Assembly (NCBI GenBank): GCA_007133065.1
Contig: SLNJ01000059.1
Span: 1 to 64,000, forward strand
Length of the DNA stretch: 64,000 nucleotides
Source: Opitutales bacterium
Lineage (GTDB): Bacteria; Verrucomicrobiota; Verrucomicrobiia; Opitutales; Oceanipulchritudinaceae
Reading direction: 5' to 3'
In this document: one piece after another, positions 1 to 9,677 of the stretch
Layout: every line of letters starts with the position of its first letter
How positions within the stretch are numbered: the stretch's first letter is position 1
The notes under the pieces: generated by a model
Seen by the model: the letters and a program-made list of their open reading frames with translations, nothing else
The model's database searches: none
Told to the model about the DNA's origin: nothing
Translations under genes and position numbers: made by a program

Positions 1-2
1 AT

Positions 3-269
3 GGCGCCGGGCTGTACGTGTGCGGATTCGCGCTGCCTTCAACGAGAACTCGGACATCGACCCGCTCGCCTCCCACGCGCTCGACAAGATGCGCGTGCGG
101 AGGCACGCTGACGAATGCGCGGATCCTCGACGCTTCCTCAGCCGACGACAAGACGCCCGAAGCGGCAAGGTTCGCAGCCGCGAAATATGCCAACACCCCC
201 ACAAGCCTGGTCCATCCGGAAATCATCGCCAACCAAGTATTACCTGTTATTACTCCTGTCAAGGTGTGA
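3..269 (+). other. possible 3' end of a gene entering from the left edge
   Basis: The first 340 bases hold no complete gene. A frame open from base 3 runs to a TGA at 267-269, and its second half (from about base 110) has protein-like composition with G/C in most third positions. Between about 45 and 110, however, the G/C-rich third positions fall in the neighbouring frame (frame 2). Either this is a decayed gene or a sequence error has shifted the frame. No family is recognised. The stretch 270-340 upstream of the next gene is AT-richer and probably holds its promoter, but no convincing -35/-10 pair is seen. Confidence 0.2.
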
Positions 270-340
270 AACATACGATCACGCCCTCTTAATTTGACTC
301 GCCATACAAGTCCTGCGAACTATCGTATCTGGAATCCGTC

Positions 341-1864
341 ATGGGAACCGTATCCAACAGTTCAAAAAACATGATCGAGTTGGTTCGTGGTTGGCTCGAC
401 AAGGGTTCCAGCGGAGGATTGAATCGGGATTCCGATTCGGAGCTGGTGGGCATCGTCCGCCGTCTTCTGGGGCCGGACCCGCCCCGACCGGATCAACTGC
501 AATCCCTGTTGGAACGCGAGCAGACTCTGTGCGCGCGAATGATTAACGCGGCGAACCGGGTCGACTTCAATCCCGCGGGCGTGCCGGTAAACCGCCTTCC
601 CGAAGCGCTGGAAACGATCGGCATAAAGCGGCACCACCGGTTGGCGACGGCATTGGCGCTGCAGGAGTACATCGAACGAGCCACGGCTCCCGCCTTCCGC
701 CACGAGGTCGCGGCGTTCTGTATGTGCACCGCATGGATGGCCGAAGCGGTCGCGCGACACGATCCGGACTCCCGGGGGGATTCGGCTTTTTTTCCCACGC
801 TTCTGCACGAGTACGGGCACTGTCTCCTTGCCTCGTGCGCGGCGCTGATGGAGGGCGATTCCGAGGAGGACACGGAATCGATTTTCAGCAATCGACTCGA
901 GGTCGATCCGCTCGCGATTGGAGTCCAGCTTGTATGTGCCGGACAATTGCCCCCTCTGTTGAACTCCTGCCTGAAGACCGTCGGCACACCGCCAGACCGG
1001 CGTCCTGATCGCGTGTCATCGGTCGCGGAATTCTGCGAGTTACAGACTCTCGCGATCCTGCACGCAAAACGAACCGCGGAGGCGCTGGACCCGGCAGCGG
1101 CCGGACGTGCCGATCCGCTGCATCCGGCGCCTCGATTCGGAGTTGAGGATTTCATCACAATTCTCCGTTATATCGAAGCCGAAATGGCAACGCTTGCCGG
1201 GGATTCCGCGAAATCGCTCCTTCATACCGACACATACCGCCGGGTCCGCCTGAAATCCGCCGGAGCCAATCCCTCGAGAGGACGCCCCTCAAAAAAACAA
1301 ACCTTTGCACCGTTCGGCACCGGACAGGCCTCTCTCTCCAGGGATACCTGCGGCGGGGATACCTTTCTCAACGGAATCTTTCAGCTGACCCAGTTGCTAT
1401 CCGAACCGCCTTTCCTTCTGGAACAGGCGTTCGGAATATTCATACAGACCGTTTACGAGGGACTTCACTTAAACGATGTGGTGCTGTTTACCCGCCGCTC
1501 CAATGAATCCGGTCTCCGGGCCAACCACGGGATCGGCGAGCTGTTTCAGGTGCTCGACTGGAGAGAACCGCTCAAGGAGGACAAAAAGGATGTGTTTGGA
1601 ATCTGCCTTTACCGGCGGGAAGAGGTCTGGATCCCGGATACGAACGACCCCGGTCTGAGCGGGTTCCTCCCGGAGTGGGTGCACCAATGCGGCCACGTCC
1701 ACAGCCTCGTCCTGCTGCCGGTCGAGGATGAAGACCGTCCCTTCGCACTGCTGTTCGGCGTTCGTCGGTCCAACGAGCCCCTCGCTGTCAACATGAAGGT
1801 GCTGCAGCTCCTCAAGGCCATGCGCATCCACCTCGTTACGATCCGCCGGCTGGCAGGGTCCTGA
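341..1864 (+). CDS. HDOD-domain protein with C-terminal GAF-like region
   Basis: The 507-residue protein has an HDOD-type helical region at about 50-240, visible in segments such as LLEREQTLCARMINAAN and the later HEYGHCLLAS. HDOD domains are HD-related output or scaffold modules without the metal-binding residues, used in bacterial signalling and gene regulation. Residues about 345-505 read like a GAF sensor fold, with alternating strands and helices and a GICLYRREEVWIPD segment, a pattern common in HDOD-GAF proteins. No signal peptide or membrane segment is present, so it is probably cytoplasmic. It lies 67 bases ahead of the ABC-class ATPase gene on the same strand. The ligand and the partner are unknown. 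Confidence 0.65.
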   Translation: MGTVSNSSKNMIELVRGWLDKGSSGGLNRDSDSELVGIVRRLLGPDPPRPDQLQSLLEREQTLCARMINAANRVDFNPAGVPVNRLPEALETIGIKRHHRLATALALQEYIERATAPAFRHEVAAFCMCTAWMAEAVARHDPDSRGDSAFFPTLLHEYGHCLLASCAALMEGDSEEDTESIFSNRLEVDPLAIGVQLVCAGQLPPLLNSCLKTVGTPPDRRPDRVSSVAEFCELQTLAILHAKRTAEALDPAAAGRADPLHPAPRFGVEDFITILRYIEAEMATLAGDSAKSLLHTDTYRRVRLKSAGANPSRGRPSKKQTFAPFGTGQASLSRDTCGGDTFLNGIFQLTQLLSEPPFLLEQAFGIFIQTVYEGLHLNDVVLFTRRSNESGLRANHGIGELFQVLDWREPLKEDKKDVFGICLYRREEVWIPDTNDPGLSGFLPEWVHQCGHVHSLVLLPVEDEDRPFALLFGVRRSNEPLAVNMKVLQLLKAMRIHLVTIRRLAGS

Positions 1865-1931
1865 CGCCGTCCAGCCCGTTTCTGGAAACTCTTGATTCGG
1901 CCGGGTCGTCTGTAGGAGTATCCAGGCTGAT

Positions 1932-3719
1932 ATGCCACAGTCAATTGACTCCCTTTGCCAACGACTCATCCGGCTCGATGGACGCAATTACAAGGCCTAT
2001 CGCGACATCGCGGGCACGTACGCGGGAGGGGTGTTTGAACTGACAATCGATTACGTGCAGGGCGATCCGTTCGCCCCGCCCTCCCGAGCCCGAATCCGGG
2101 TGCCTTTTGAGAAGACGGGAATCCCGGCGGACCTGGCCGGGAACGCGGTCCGACGAATGGCGCTCGAGGATTACCTGGCCCGCCGCTTCAGGCGATGCAT
2201 ACACGATCGGTCGGGCGACTCCGGAGTCCGGCCGGCCGACGCGCGAATCTACATTGACGCCGGGGGACAGGAGGTCCTTTCGCGTACCGCGGTACGGGTG
2301 ACCTCCGGCTGGATCGAGGCACGGTTCCAGGTCGGTCTTCCCGCAGCCGGACGCCGAATCCTCGGCCGGAGCGCATCGCACCTGCTCGGCACCCTGACTC
2401 CGGAAATCGCCGGCGAAGCGCTCACCGGATTCGAAACCGATACCGAGTCGTTGGCCCGGTTTGTAAGGTGCATCGAGAACCAGGAAACCATCCGTTCACG
2501 GCTCGAAGCCATGAACCTGATCGGGTTCGTCGCCGACGGGGCGATCCTCCCGCGCGCCGGCGGCAACTCGGATCGGCCCATGCCCGAGGAAGCGGCTGTT
2601 CCGTTCGAGAGTCCCGAACGGTTCCGCGTCGCCATTTCCCTCCCCAACCCCGTGGACCCCAAAGACCCCGATTCCCGCACCCTCACAGGAATGGGAATTC
2701 CCGAAGGGGTCATTCTCATCACGGGGGGCGGATACCACGGCAAGTCCACGCTGCTTCGAGCCCTCGAGCGGGGTGTCTACCCGCACGTCCCCGGAGATGG
2801 ACGCGAATATGTCGTCACCCGTCCCGACGCCGTCAAGATTCGTGCGGAGGACCGGCGCAGCGTGGTCTGCATCGACCTCTCCTCCTTCATCTCCGAATTA
2901 CCGGGGGGACAGAAAACCGTCGGCTTCACCACGCCCGAGGCTTCCGGCAGCACCAGCCAGGCCGCCGCAATCATCGAGGCGTTCGAATCCGGTTCGCGCA
3001 CGCTCCTCATCGACGAGGACACCTGCGCCACCAACCTCATGGTTCGCGATGCCCGGATGCAATCGCTCGTGACAAGGTCGCACGAACCGATCACCCCACT
3101 CGTCGACCGTGTCCGCGAACTCTACGACTCCCACAGGATCTCCACCGTTCTCGTGATGGGCGGATCGGGCGACTACTTCGACTGCGCCGACCACGTCATC
3201 ATGCTGCGCGACTACCGGACCACCGATGTGACCTCCGAGGCCCGAAAAATCGCAGCCTCACTTCCGACGCGCCGCGACCGGGAGGCCCCTCGGCCTTTCG
3301 CGCAGCCCCCTGCCAGGATCCCCGACCCGCACAGTATCGACCCCTCCCACCGGAACCGGCGCCACAAAATCGACGCCAAGTCAATCGACAGCCTGCGCTT
3401 CGGCTCTGAGACCATCGACCTCCGCGCCGTCGAGCAACTCGTCGACACTTCGCAGACGCGCGCCATCGGATTCGCCCTATACCGGCTCGCGAACCGACTG
3501 GCCGAAACGAGGCGCCCCATCCCCGAGCTGCTTGATGATATCGAGGCCGATCTCGACGAGCACGGACCCGACATTCTCGATCCGTTTGCGGCGCCCGACC
3601 CGGACAATCGCCCACATCCCGGCAACCTCGCCCACCCGCGCCGCCACGAGATCGCCGCCGCCCTCAATCGCCTCAGGACCCTGCGCATCACCGGCCTCCC
3701 ACCAGGGTTCAGCGGCTAG
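1932..3719 (+). CDS. predicted ATPase of the ABC class (PF09818-like)
   Basis: The 595-residue soluble protein matches the family of predicted ABC-class ATPases that stand alone without a membrane partner. The N-terminus (LIRLDGRNYKAYRDIAGTY) is typical of the family. A nucleotide-binding loop GGGYHGKS lies near residue 265. A Walker B-like LLIDEDTCATNLMVRD follows, and VLVMGGSGDYFDCADHVIML resembles the end of the ATPase core. The C-terminal 150 residues are rich in Pro, Arg and Asp and end in a helical bundle. The substrate of this family is not established. The gene follows the HDOD gene on the same strand and converges on the oppF end. Confidence 0.75.
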   Translation: MPQSIDSLCQRLIRLDGRNYKAYRDIAGTYAGGVFELTIDYVQGDPFAPPSRARIRVPFEKTGIPADLAGNAVRRMALEDYLARRFRRCIHDRSGDSGVRPADARIYIDAGGQEVLSRTAVRVTSGWIEARFQVGLPAAGRRILGRSASHLLGTLTPEIAGEALTGFETDTESLARFVRCIENQETIRSRLEAMNLIGFVADGAILPRAGGNSDRPMPEEAAVPFESPERFRVAISLPNPVDPKDPDSRTLTGMGIPEGVILITGGGYHGKSTLLRALERGVYPHVPGDGREYVVTRPDAVKIRAEDRRSVVCIDLSSFISELPGGQKTVGFTTPEASGSTSQAAAIIEAFESGSRTLLIDEDTCATNLMVRDARMQSLVTRSHEPITPLVDRVRELYDSHRISTVLVMGGSGDYFDCADHVIMLRDYRTTDVTSEARKIAASLPTRRDREAPRPFAQPPARIPDPHSIDPSHRNRRHKIDAKSIDSLRFGSETIDLRAVEQLVDTSQTRAIGFALYRLANRLAETRRPIPELLDDIEADLDEHGPDILDPFAAPDPDNRPHPGNLAHPRRHEIAAALNRLRTLRITGLPPGFSG

Positions 3720-3833
3720 CCGCCCTTGGAATTGCAAGCGGTATGTCTCCCCCATTTCCGCGTGCAACGCATCGTGAGACTGCGCGCTCCCGGCACCGCC
3801 ACGCACGCTCCTGAATGTCAGCACTCGCCTGAA

Positions 3834-4859
3834 CTACTCCCGACTCCCGATCCCCGGGTGAATCTCCGGAATACGAATGCAGGCCGCAGGCCGGTCGGGG
3901 AGGTATTCCTTCAGCGCTGGAACCTCCCGGGCGCAGGCCGCTTCCGCAAAGGGGCATCGCGGGTGAAAGGGACACCCCCCGGGCGGATCCATCGGGCTCG
4001 GCGGGTCGCCTTCCAGCACCATGCGCCGACGCGTCCGCTCGAGCCGCGGATCCGGGAACGGTATCGCGCTCACCAGGGCCTGCGTGTACGGATGGAGCGG
4101 CTTCTCCATGATTTCTCGCGGCGAACCAATCTCGACAATCCTGCCCAGGTACATCACCGCGATGCGGTGGGAGATATACTTCACCACGCCCAGATCGTGC
4201 GAAATGAAGAGCATCGTCAGACCCAGTTCGCGCGTAAGCTTCGCCAGCAGATTCAGGATCTGCGACTGGATCGAGACATCGAGCGCGGAGACCGGTTCGT
4301 CGGCGAGAATCAGTTTCGGCTCGGGCGCCAGAGCGCGGGCAATCGCGATCCGCTGACGCTGCCCCCCGGAAAACTCATGAGGGTACTTGCGCATCAGCTT
4401 CGGGGCCAGACCGACCTTGTCCATCAGCGACGAAACCCGCCGGATCATGGCGCGTCCGCCCACGTGCGGATGCCGCGTGCGAATCGCCTCCTTGATTGTA
4501 TCATACACCGTCATACGCGGATTGAGCGAGGCATACGGATCCTGGAAAATCATCTGAAAGTTGATCCGTTCGCGTCGAATCTGCTTCATCGAGACGGCGC
4601 AGAGGTCGCGCCCTTCCAGGCGGATGGATCCGCCGCTCGCCCGCAGCAATTGCATGATGGTTCGTGACAACGTGCTCTTGCCGCACCCGGATTCCCCCAC
4701 GAGCCCCAGAACCTCGCCGCGCTGAATCGCGAGGGAGACCCCGTCGACCGCCTTCACCGCACCTGTCCGGCGTCGAAAGAGAAAGCCCTGCGTCACGGGA
4801 AAGTGCGTCTTTACGTCCTCCAGCGCCAGGAACGGGGATCGTACCGCGCCATCACTCAT
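3834..4859 (-). CDS. oppF: oligopeptide ABC transporter ATP-binding protein OppF
   Basis: This is the second ATPase of the peptide importer and couples ATP hydrolysis to uptake through OppBC. Walker A GESGCGKS is at residues 55-62, followed by a Q-loop (FQDPYASLNP), the ABC signature FSGGQRQRIAIARAL and Walker B LILADEP. The C-terminal oligopeptide extension ends with a Cys-rich GCPFHPRCPFAEAAC, typical of the Opp/Dpp family. The frame is open 35 codons further upstream, but the ATG at 4859 is chosen because it overlaps the oppD stop as ATGA, the usual sign of translational coupling. Length (341 aa) is normal. Confidence 0.92.
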   Translation of the reverse strand: MSDGAVRSPFLALEDVKTHFPVTQGFLFRRRTGAVKAVDGVSLAIQRGEVLGLVGESGCGKSTLSRTIMQLLRASGGSIRLEGRDLCAVSMKQIRRERINFQMIFQDPYASLNPRMTVYDTIKEAIRTRHPHVGGRAMIRRVSSLMDKVGLAPKLMRKYPHEFSGGQRQRIAIARALAPEPKLILADEPVSALDVSIQSQILNLLAKLTRELGLTMLFISHDLGVVKYISHRIAVMYLGRIVEIGSPREIMEKPLHPYTQALVSAIPFPDPRLERTRRRMVLEGDPPSPMDPPGGCPFHPRCPFAEAACAREVPALKEYLPDRPAACIRIPEIHPGIGSRE

Positions 4860-5857
4860 CGATTCTCCTCCTTCAGGTTGAGCTCCCCCTCGAGGACCCG
4901 CAGACAGGCCGTTTTGTGGCGCCCGCGAAATGCGTCGAGCCCGCGGTAATTCGGACCGGTGCAATGCGCCTCTTCGTAGGCGCAGCGCGGGGCGAATGGA
5001 CAGCCCGAACGCTCCTCCGTAAGATCGGGAGGCGCTCCCGGGATCGTGTACAGGGATTTGCCCTTGTCATGCAGCGACGGAATCGATTGCTGCAGCGCCT
5101 GCGTGTACGGATGCGCCGAATTGTAGAAGATCTCGTCCACGGTCCCGCTCTCCATGATCGTTCCGGCATACATCACGTTGACCCGGTCGCACACACCGGC
5201 GATGACACCGAGATCGTGCGTGACATAGATCACGGCCGTGCCCAGTTCGCGCTGACGCGCCTTGATCAACTCAAGGATCTGCGCCTGCACGGTCACGTCC
5301 AGTGCCGTCGTCGGTTCATCCGCGATCAAAATCTCCGGATGCGTGATCAACGCCATCGCAATCATCACCCGCTGCCGCATCCCCCCCGAAAACTGGTGCG
5401 GGTACAGGTCGATCTGCCGCACCGCATCGTGAATGCCCACCTCCTCGAGCGATTCGATCGCCCGCCGCAGCGCCTCCCGATTTCCGAGCCCCTCGTGAAT
5501 CAGCAACGGCTCGATCATCTGCGTCGAAATGCGCAGGTACGGGTTCAACGAAGTCATCGGATCCTGAAAAACCATCGCGATCCGCTTGCCGCGGATCCGC
5601 CGCAATACCTCCCGCGGCGCGCGCAACAGGTCAACCTCGCCGCCCAACACCGCCGTCCCCCGCTCAATGCGGCCCGGCGGCTTCGGAATCAGGTCCAACA
5701 GCGAGTAACAGGAGACGGATTTCCCGGAGCCGGACTCGCCGACGATACCGAGCGTCTCCCCGCGGTCCAGCGTGAATGAGACCCCGTCCACCGCGCGGAC
5801 GATCCCGTCGCGCATGTGAAACCAGGTGGTGAGATCGTTGACTTCAAGCAATGGCAC
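4856..5857 (-). CDS. oppD: oligopeptide ABC transporter ATP-binding protein OppD
   Basis: First ATPase of the importer, 333 residues. Walker A GESGSGKS lies at 40-47, the Q-loop segment is [11 protein letters not shown], the signature is [15 protein letters not shown] and Walker B is ILIADEP followed by TTALDVT. The C-terminal [15 protein letters not shown] cysteine segment is the known Opp/Dpp extension. It starts 7 bases after oppC and overlaps oppF by four bases, so the two ATPases should be made in equal amounts. Substrate (di- or oligopeptide) cannot be fixed from sequence. Confidence 0.92.
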   Translation of the reverse strand: MPLLEVNDLTTWFHMRDGIVRAVDGVSFTLDRGETLGIVGESGSGKSVSCYSLLDLIPKPPGRIERGTAVLGGEVDLLRAPREVLRRIRGKRIAMVFQDPMTSLNPYLRISTQMIEPLLIHEGLGNREALRRAIESLEEVGIHDAVRQIDLYPHQFSGGMRQRVMIAMALITHPEILIADEPTTALDVTVQAQILELIKARQRELGTAVIYVTHDLGVIAGVCDRVNVMYAGTIMESGTVDEIFYNSAHPYTQALQQSIPSLHDKGKSLYTIPGAPPDLTEERSGCPFAPRCAYEEAHCTGPNYRGLDAFRGRHKTACLRVLEGELNLKEENR

Positions 5858-5864
5858 GCTTCGT

Positions 5865-6779
5865 TCAGTCCTTTGAGGATTTCGGATCGAGGGCGTCGCG
5901 CAGCCCGTCCCCGAGAAAGTTCAGGGAGAAGAGGGTCAGCGAGAAAAACAGGGCGGGAAAGAAGAGCAGCCAGGGGTACACCGTCATCGCATCCTTTCCC
6001 TCGTTGATCAACACGCCCCAGGACGCCATCGGCGGCTGCACGCCCAGCCCGAGAAAGCTCAGCACCGCCTCGAGGAGCATCACCGCCGGAACGGTCAGGG
6101 TCGCGTAAACAATGATCGGACCGACCACGTTCGGAATCAGGTGCCGAAGGATGATCCGCCCGTTCGAATACCCCAGCGAAACCGCCGCCTCGATAAACTC
6201 CTGCTGCTTCAGGGTGAGCACCTGCCCACGTACGATTCGAGCCATTGTGAGCCACTCCACCGCTCCGATCGCAATGAATATCAGATACAGACTCCTTCCG
6301 AAAATCACTGTGAGCAGGATAACGAATATGGTGAACGGCATCGCGTAGAGGATATCGACAAAACGCATCATCACCGCATCGGTTCGGCCGCCGATGTAGG
6401 CGCTCGTCGCCCCGTACAGGACTCCGATTACAAGCGAAACGGCCGTTGCCATGAACCCCACGCTCAAGGAAATCCGCCCCCCGTGCATGATCCGGGTCAG
6501 CTGGTCCCGCCCAAGCGCGTCGGTCCCCATCCAGTGCTCCCAGGTTGGGCCCTGCGCGCCGTACGCCAACCGCTGCTCCTCGTAGCCGTACGGAGTCATG
6601 AATGGACCGAGGACGCAAACAATCGCGATCACGGTGAACAGCGCCAAGGCTATCAGCGCCAAGCGGTTCTGTCGGAGGCGGCGCCACGCATCCTTCCAAA
6701 GGGAAGACCCTCGCTCCAGCTCCTCCAGCTTGGGAACCGGCAGGTCATCGGGGCTTGGGCTGAGCGTGGTGCGGATCAT
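5865..6779 (-). CDS. oppC: oligopeptide ABC transporter permease OppC
   Basis: Inner-membrane permease of 304 residues. An N-terminal cytoplasmic tail of about 38 residues precedes the first membrane helix (about 40-60). After a periplasmic segment containing MGTDALGRDQLTRIMHGGR, which is the OppC/DppC hallmark, five further hydrophobic helices follow. The EAA loop that docks onto the ATPases begins near residue 197 (EAAVSLGYSNGRIILRHLIPN begins it). The gene starts 6 bases after oppB stops. Confidence 0.92.
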   Translation of the reverse strand: MIRTTLSPSPDDLPVPKLEELERGSSLWKDAWRRLRQNRLALIALALFTVIAIVCVLGPFMTPYGYEEQRLAYGAQGPTWEHWMGTDALGRDQLTRIMHGGRISLSVGFMATAVSLVIGVLYGATSAYIGGRTDAVMMRFVDILYAMPFTIFVILLTVIFGRSLYLIFIAIGAVEWLTMARIVRGQVLTLKQQEFIEAAVSLGYSNGRIILRHLIPNVVGPIIVYATLTVPAVMLLEAVLSFLGLGVQPPMASWGVLINEGKDAMTVYPWLLFFPALFFSLTLFSLNFLGDGLRDALDPKSSKD

Positions 6780-6785
6780 GGCCGT

Positions 6786-7706
6786 TCAGGACTCGTATTT
6801 CAACCGGGGGTTCAAGAGGACCTGCAGAATATCGACGATCATATTCATCACGATCAGGAGCGTTGCGTAGAACAGCACGGTCCCCATCACCATCGTGTAG
6901 TCGCGGTTGAACGCCGCGTTTACAAAGTGACGTCCCAGGCCGGGGATCTGAAAGATTGTCTCGACGACGAAAGATCCGCTGATCAGCGCCGCCAGGGCCG
7001 GTCCCAGGAATGCCACCACCGGGAGCAGCCCCCCTTTCAGCGCGTGTTTGTACACGATCATGAACTCCGGCACCCCCTTCGCCCTCGCCGTACGAATGTA
7101 GTCCTGCGACAAGACTTCGAGCATCCCGCCCCGCGTCAACCGCGCCACGTATGCGCCGAAATACAACCCGAGCGTCAGGGATGGCAGAACCCGGTCCGCC
7201 GGAGTATGCCATCCCGAAACATTGAACCAGCCGATCCACAACCCGAATACCAGCGCGAGCAGCGGTCCCATAACGAACGTCGGCAGGCAGATCCCCATCA
7301 TCGCACCAGACATCGGGACGTAGTCGAGCAGCGTATTCCGATAGACCGCCGCCAGCAGCCCGACCGGGATCCCGAGTCCGAGTGCGATCAGCAGTGACCA
7401 CATCCCCAGTTCCAGGGAAACCGGAAACGACCCGCCCACAATCTCGTTCACGGTGCGTCCTTCATGCCGGTAGGAGGGCCCGAGATCGCCCCGCAGGAGG
7501 TTTTTTATGTAGTTGCCAAACTGCACCGGCAGCGGATCCGCCAGGCCGTAATACTCATTCATCCGCTCGATGATGACCGGGGAAACCCGGCGCTCCTGGC
7601 TGAACGGCCCCCCGGGCGCCGCCCGCGACATCGCGAAGGTCAAAACCGCGATGATGAACAACACCGGAATGGTCTGAAGAAATCGAATGAAGATGAAACG
7701 AAACAT
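6786..7706 (-). CDS. oppB: oligopeptide ABC transporter permease OppB
   Basis: Inner-membrane permease of 306 residues that pairs with OppC. It begins directly with a membrane helix (FIFIRFLQTIPVLFIIAVLT). It has the typical long periplasmic loop, in which GDLGPSYRHEGRTVNEIV is diagnostic of OppB/DppB. The EAA loop reads TARAKGVPEFMIVYKHALKG. The gene starts 41 bases downstream of the binding-protein gene. Confidence 0.92.
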   Translation of the reverse strand: MFRFIFIRFLQTIPVLFIIAVLTFAMSRAAPGGPFSQERRVSPVIIERMNEYYGLADPLPVQFGNYIKNLLRGDLGPSYRHEGRTVNEIVGGSFPVSLELGMWSLLIALGLGIPVGLLAAVYRNTLLDYVPMSGAMMGICLPTFVMGPLLALVFGLWIGWFNVSGWHTPADRVLPSLTLGLYFGAYVARLTRGGMLEVLSQDYIRTARAKGVPEFMIVYKHALKGGLLPVVAFLGPALAALISGSFVVETIFQIPGLGRHFVNAAFNRDYTMVMGTVLFYATLLIVMNMIVDILQVLLNPRLKYES

Positions 7707-7747
7707 CGATCCGGTCGCTCGGGAATCACGTGACGGTTCGTCCGCGC

Positions 7748-9406
7748 TCAGGCCCCCTCCTGCTCCAGCCAGAGATACTTGTAGGGGCGGTTGTTGAGCA
7801 GCTTTGGATGCCAGCCGCGCACACGCGGATCGATCAGGTAGAGTTGGGTATACCAGTAGATCGGAATCACGGGGAGTTCATCCAGGAGAATCTTCTCGGC
7901 CTGCCGCAGGAGCCCGTAATGCTCTTTCTGCGTCGCGCTCCGCCGCGCGCGCTGGATCAATTCGTCAAATTCATCGCTCGCCCAACCGGTCTGGTTGTTT
8001 CCACTGGTCGATGTCCACAGGTCCAGCATCGTGATCGGATCGACGTAGTCGGCGATCCACCCGGCCCGGGAAATGTCGTAATCGAGACGCGCCTGCGTCT
8101 CCAAATACACTTTCCACTCCTGGTTCCGGAGTGAAACCCGGATCCCCAATGCACCCCGCCACATCTCCTGAATCGCTTCCGCAATCTTGCGGTGATCCTC
8201 AAGCGTGTTGAACAGGATTTCCAGCCGTGGGAATCCCTCTCCCCCCGGATAACCAGCCTCCGCGAGGAGTCGCCGCGCCGCTTCCGGATCATGGGACAAC
8301 GTCTGCGGCGGATCGTAATCCCCGAACATCACCGGAGTGTACCCCCAGGCCGGCTGCTGCCCGCCCTGCGTTACCCTTTCCACAATCAACTCCCTGTCGA
8401 TCGACAACGCGAGCGCGCGGCGCACCCGAACATCGTCCAACACCGGACGGGTTACGTTTAACCGGTAGTAGTAGGTTCCGAGATACGGTTCCGAGTACAG
8501 AATATCAGGCCGATTGCGCCGGTAGTGCGGCACCTTGTCCGAGGACAATCCGCTTGTCGCATGAATCTGCCCGTTCAGGAAACTGCTCTCCTCGGTCGCG
8601 GCGTTGTCGATCGGATAGAACCGGATCTCACGAAGCCGAACCGTGTCCGCGTCCCAGTACACATCGCTCTTTACAACGCGAATCACCCGGTTGATCTCCC
8701 ATGCTTCCAGGCGGAACGGACCGTTCCCAACGTAGTTTTCCGGCCGGGTCCACTCCGCCCCGCGGGCGGCAATCCCGCCGAATCGCTCGATCGTCGGCGG
8801 GTGCACCGGGTACCAGGAATAGTGCTTGAGCATCTGCAGGAAATACGGCGTGGGACCGACCAGCGTCACCTCCAGGGTGTGGTCGTCCAGCGCCTTCACC
8901 CCGACCTGAGAGAAGTCGGTGATCTCCCCTTGGTGAAAGGCCTGCGCCTTCTCGAGTATGTACAGCATCTCCGCGTATTCAGCCCCGAGTTCCGGGGTCA
9001 ACATCCGCTTCCACGAGTAGACGAAATCGTGCGCTGTCACCGGATCTCCGTTCGTCCACCGGGCGTCCTCCCGCAACTCGAACAACCAGACGCGATGGTT
9101 GTCCTGGGACTCCCAGTGCTCAGCCACGCCCGGTTCCGGCAAACGATCGTCGGTCGGGTGATAGTTGATCAACCCCTCGATGATCGCCGAGATGACCCGG
9201 TTCTCCGTAACACCGGTGACGATATGCGGATCGAGCCCGCGCGGCTCCGCGCCGTTGGCGAGCAGCAACACCTGGTCGCGAACCCCCGCGTCCACCGGAC
9301 GATCCCCCGGACCGCAGCCGGACGCGAACCACGCGAGCACACCGAGAAGAAAACCGAAGACCGCCGAACGAAAACGGCGGTCCCGCGAGGACTTTGCTTC
9401 AGCCAT
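7748..9406 (-). CDS. oppA: oligopeptide-binding lipoprotein OppA (SBP family 5)
   Basis: Periplasmic solute-binding protein that delivers peptides to OppBC. The start at 9406 gives a positively charged N-terminus (MAEAKSSRDRRFRS), a hydrophobic stretch and a lipobox-like FASGC, so it is probably a membrane-anchored lipoprotein. The mature part shows family-5 marks such as EPRGLDPHIVTGVTENRVIS near the N-terminus and ALSIDRELIVERVTQGGQ in the middle. An upstream in-frame start (9448) would put 14 residues ahead of the charged region and fits less well. It is the first gene of oppABCDF, and the promoter should lie in 9407-9593. Confidence 0.9.
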   Translation of the reverse strand: MAEAKSSRDRRFRSAVFGFLLGVLAWFASGCGPGDRPVDAGVRDQVLLLANGAEPRGLDPHIVTGVTENRVISAIIEGLINYHPTDDRLPEPGVAEHWESQDNHRVWLFELREDARWTNGDPVTAHDFVYSWKRMLTPELGAEYAEMLYILEKAQAFHQGEITDFSQVGVKALDDHTLEVTLVGPTPYFLQMLKHYSWYPVHPPTIERFGGIAARGAEWTRPENYVGNGPFRLEAWEINRVIRVVKSDVYWDADTVRLREIRFYPIDNAATEESSFLNGQIHATSGLSSDKVPHYRRNRPDILYSEPYLGTYYYRLNVTRPVLDDVRVRRALALSIDRELIVERVTQGGQQPAWGYTPVMFGDYDPPQTLSHDPEAARRLLAEAGYPGGEGFPRLEILFNTLEDHRKIAEAIQEMWRGALGIRVSLRNQEWKVYLETQARLDYDISRAGWIADYVDPITMLDLWTSTSGNNQTGWASDEFDELIQRARRSATQKEHYGLLRQAEKILLDELPVIPIYWYTQLYLIDPRVRGWHPKLLNNRPYKYLWLEQEGA

Positions 9407-9475
9407 ACCCCGTATCAAACCCAACTCCCCCACAAACGCAAGTGACATCTCCCCAGCCGGTTCAGCAGAATCATC

Positions 9476-9522
9476 CGTAATCGATTACGAGAACGACCAC
9501 GATCACGACAACGAAATCGAAT
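9476..9522. repeat. 14-bp palindrome followed by six hexamer repeats
   Basis: CGTAATCGATTACG (9476-9489) is a perfect palindrome. It runs into six hexamers of the form ACGANN (9487-9522, the last one TCGAAT). The block lies in the intergenic space between oppA (leaving on the minus strand) and tRNA-Gly (plus strand). It could be a regulator site for oppA or a simple-sequence repeat. The palindrome is seen directly; its role is unknown. Confidence 0.5.
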
Positions 9523-9593
9523 CCCAATGGCCCGAATTTGGGGTTGACAATCGGGCAACATTTCAAAACCGTGCTGCACTTTCGAGATCAAAG

Positions 9594-9669
<76 letters not shown>

Positions 9670-9677
9670 ATTTTTCC

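Noticed and set aside
3726-5779. Long plus-strand frames opposite oppF and oppD
   Set aside because: Shadows of ABC ATPase genes whose Walker and signature motifs are on the minus strand.
9476-9522. CRISPR-like array
   Set aside because: Units are only six bases with no spacers; no cas gene is in the window.
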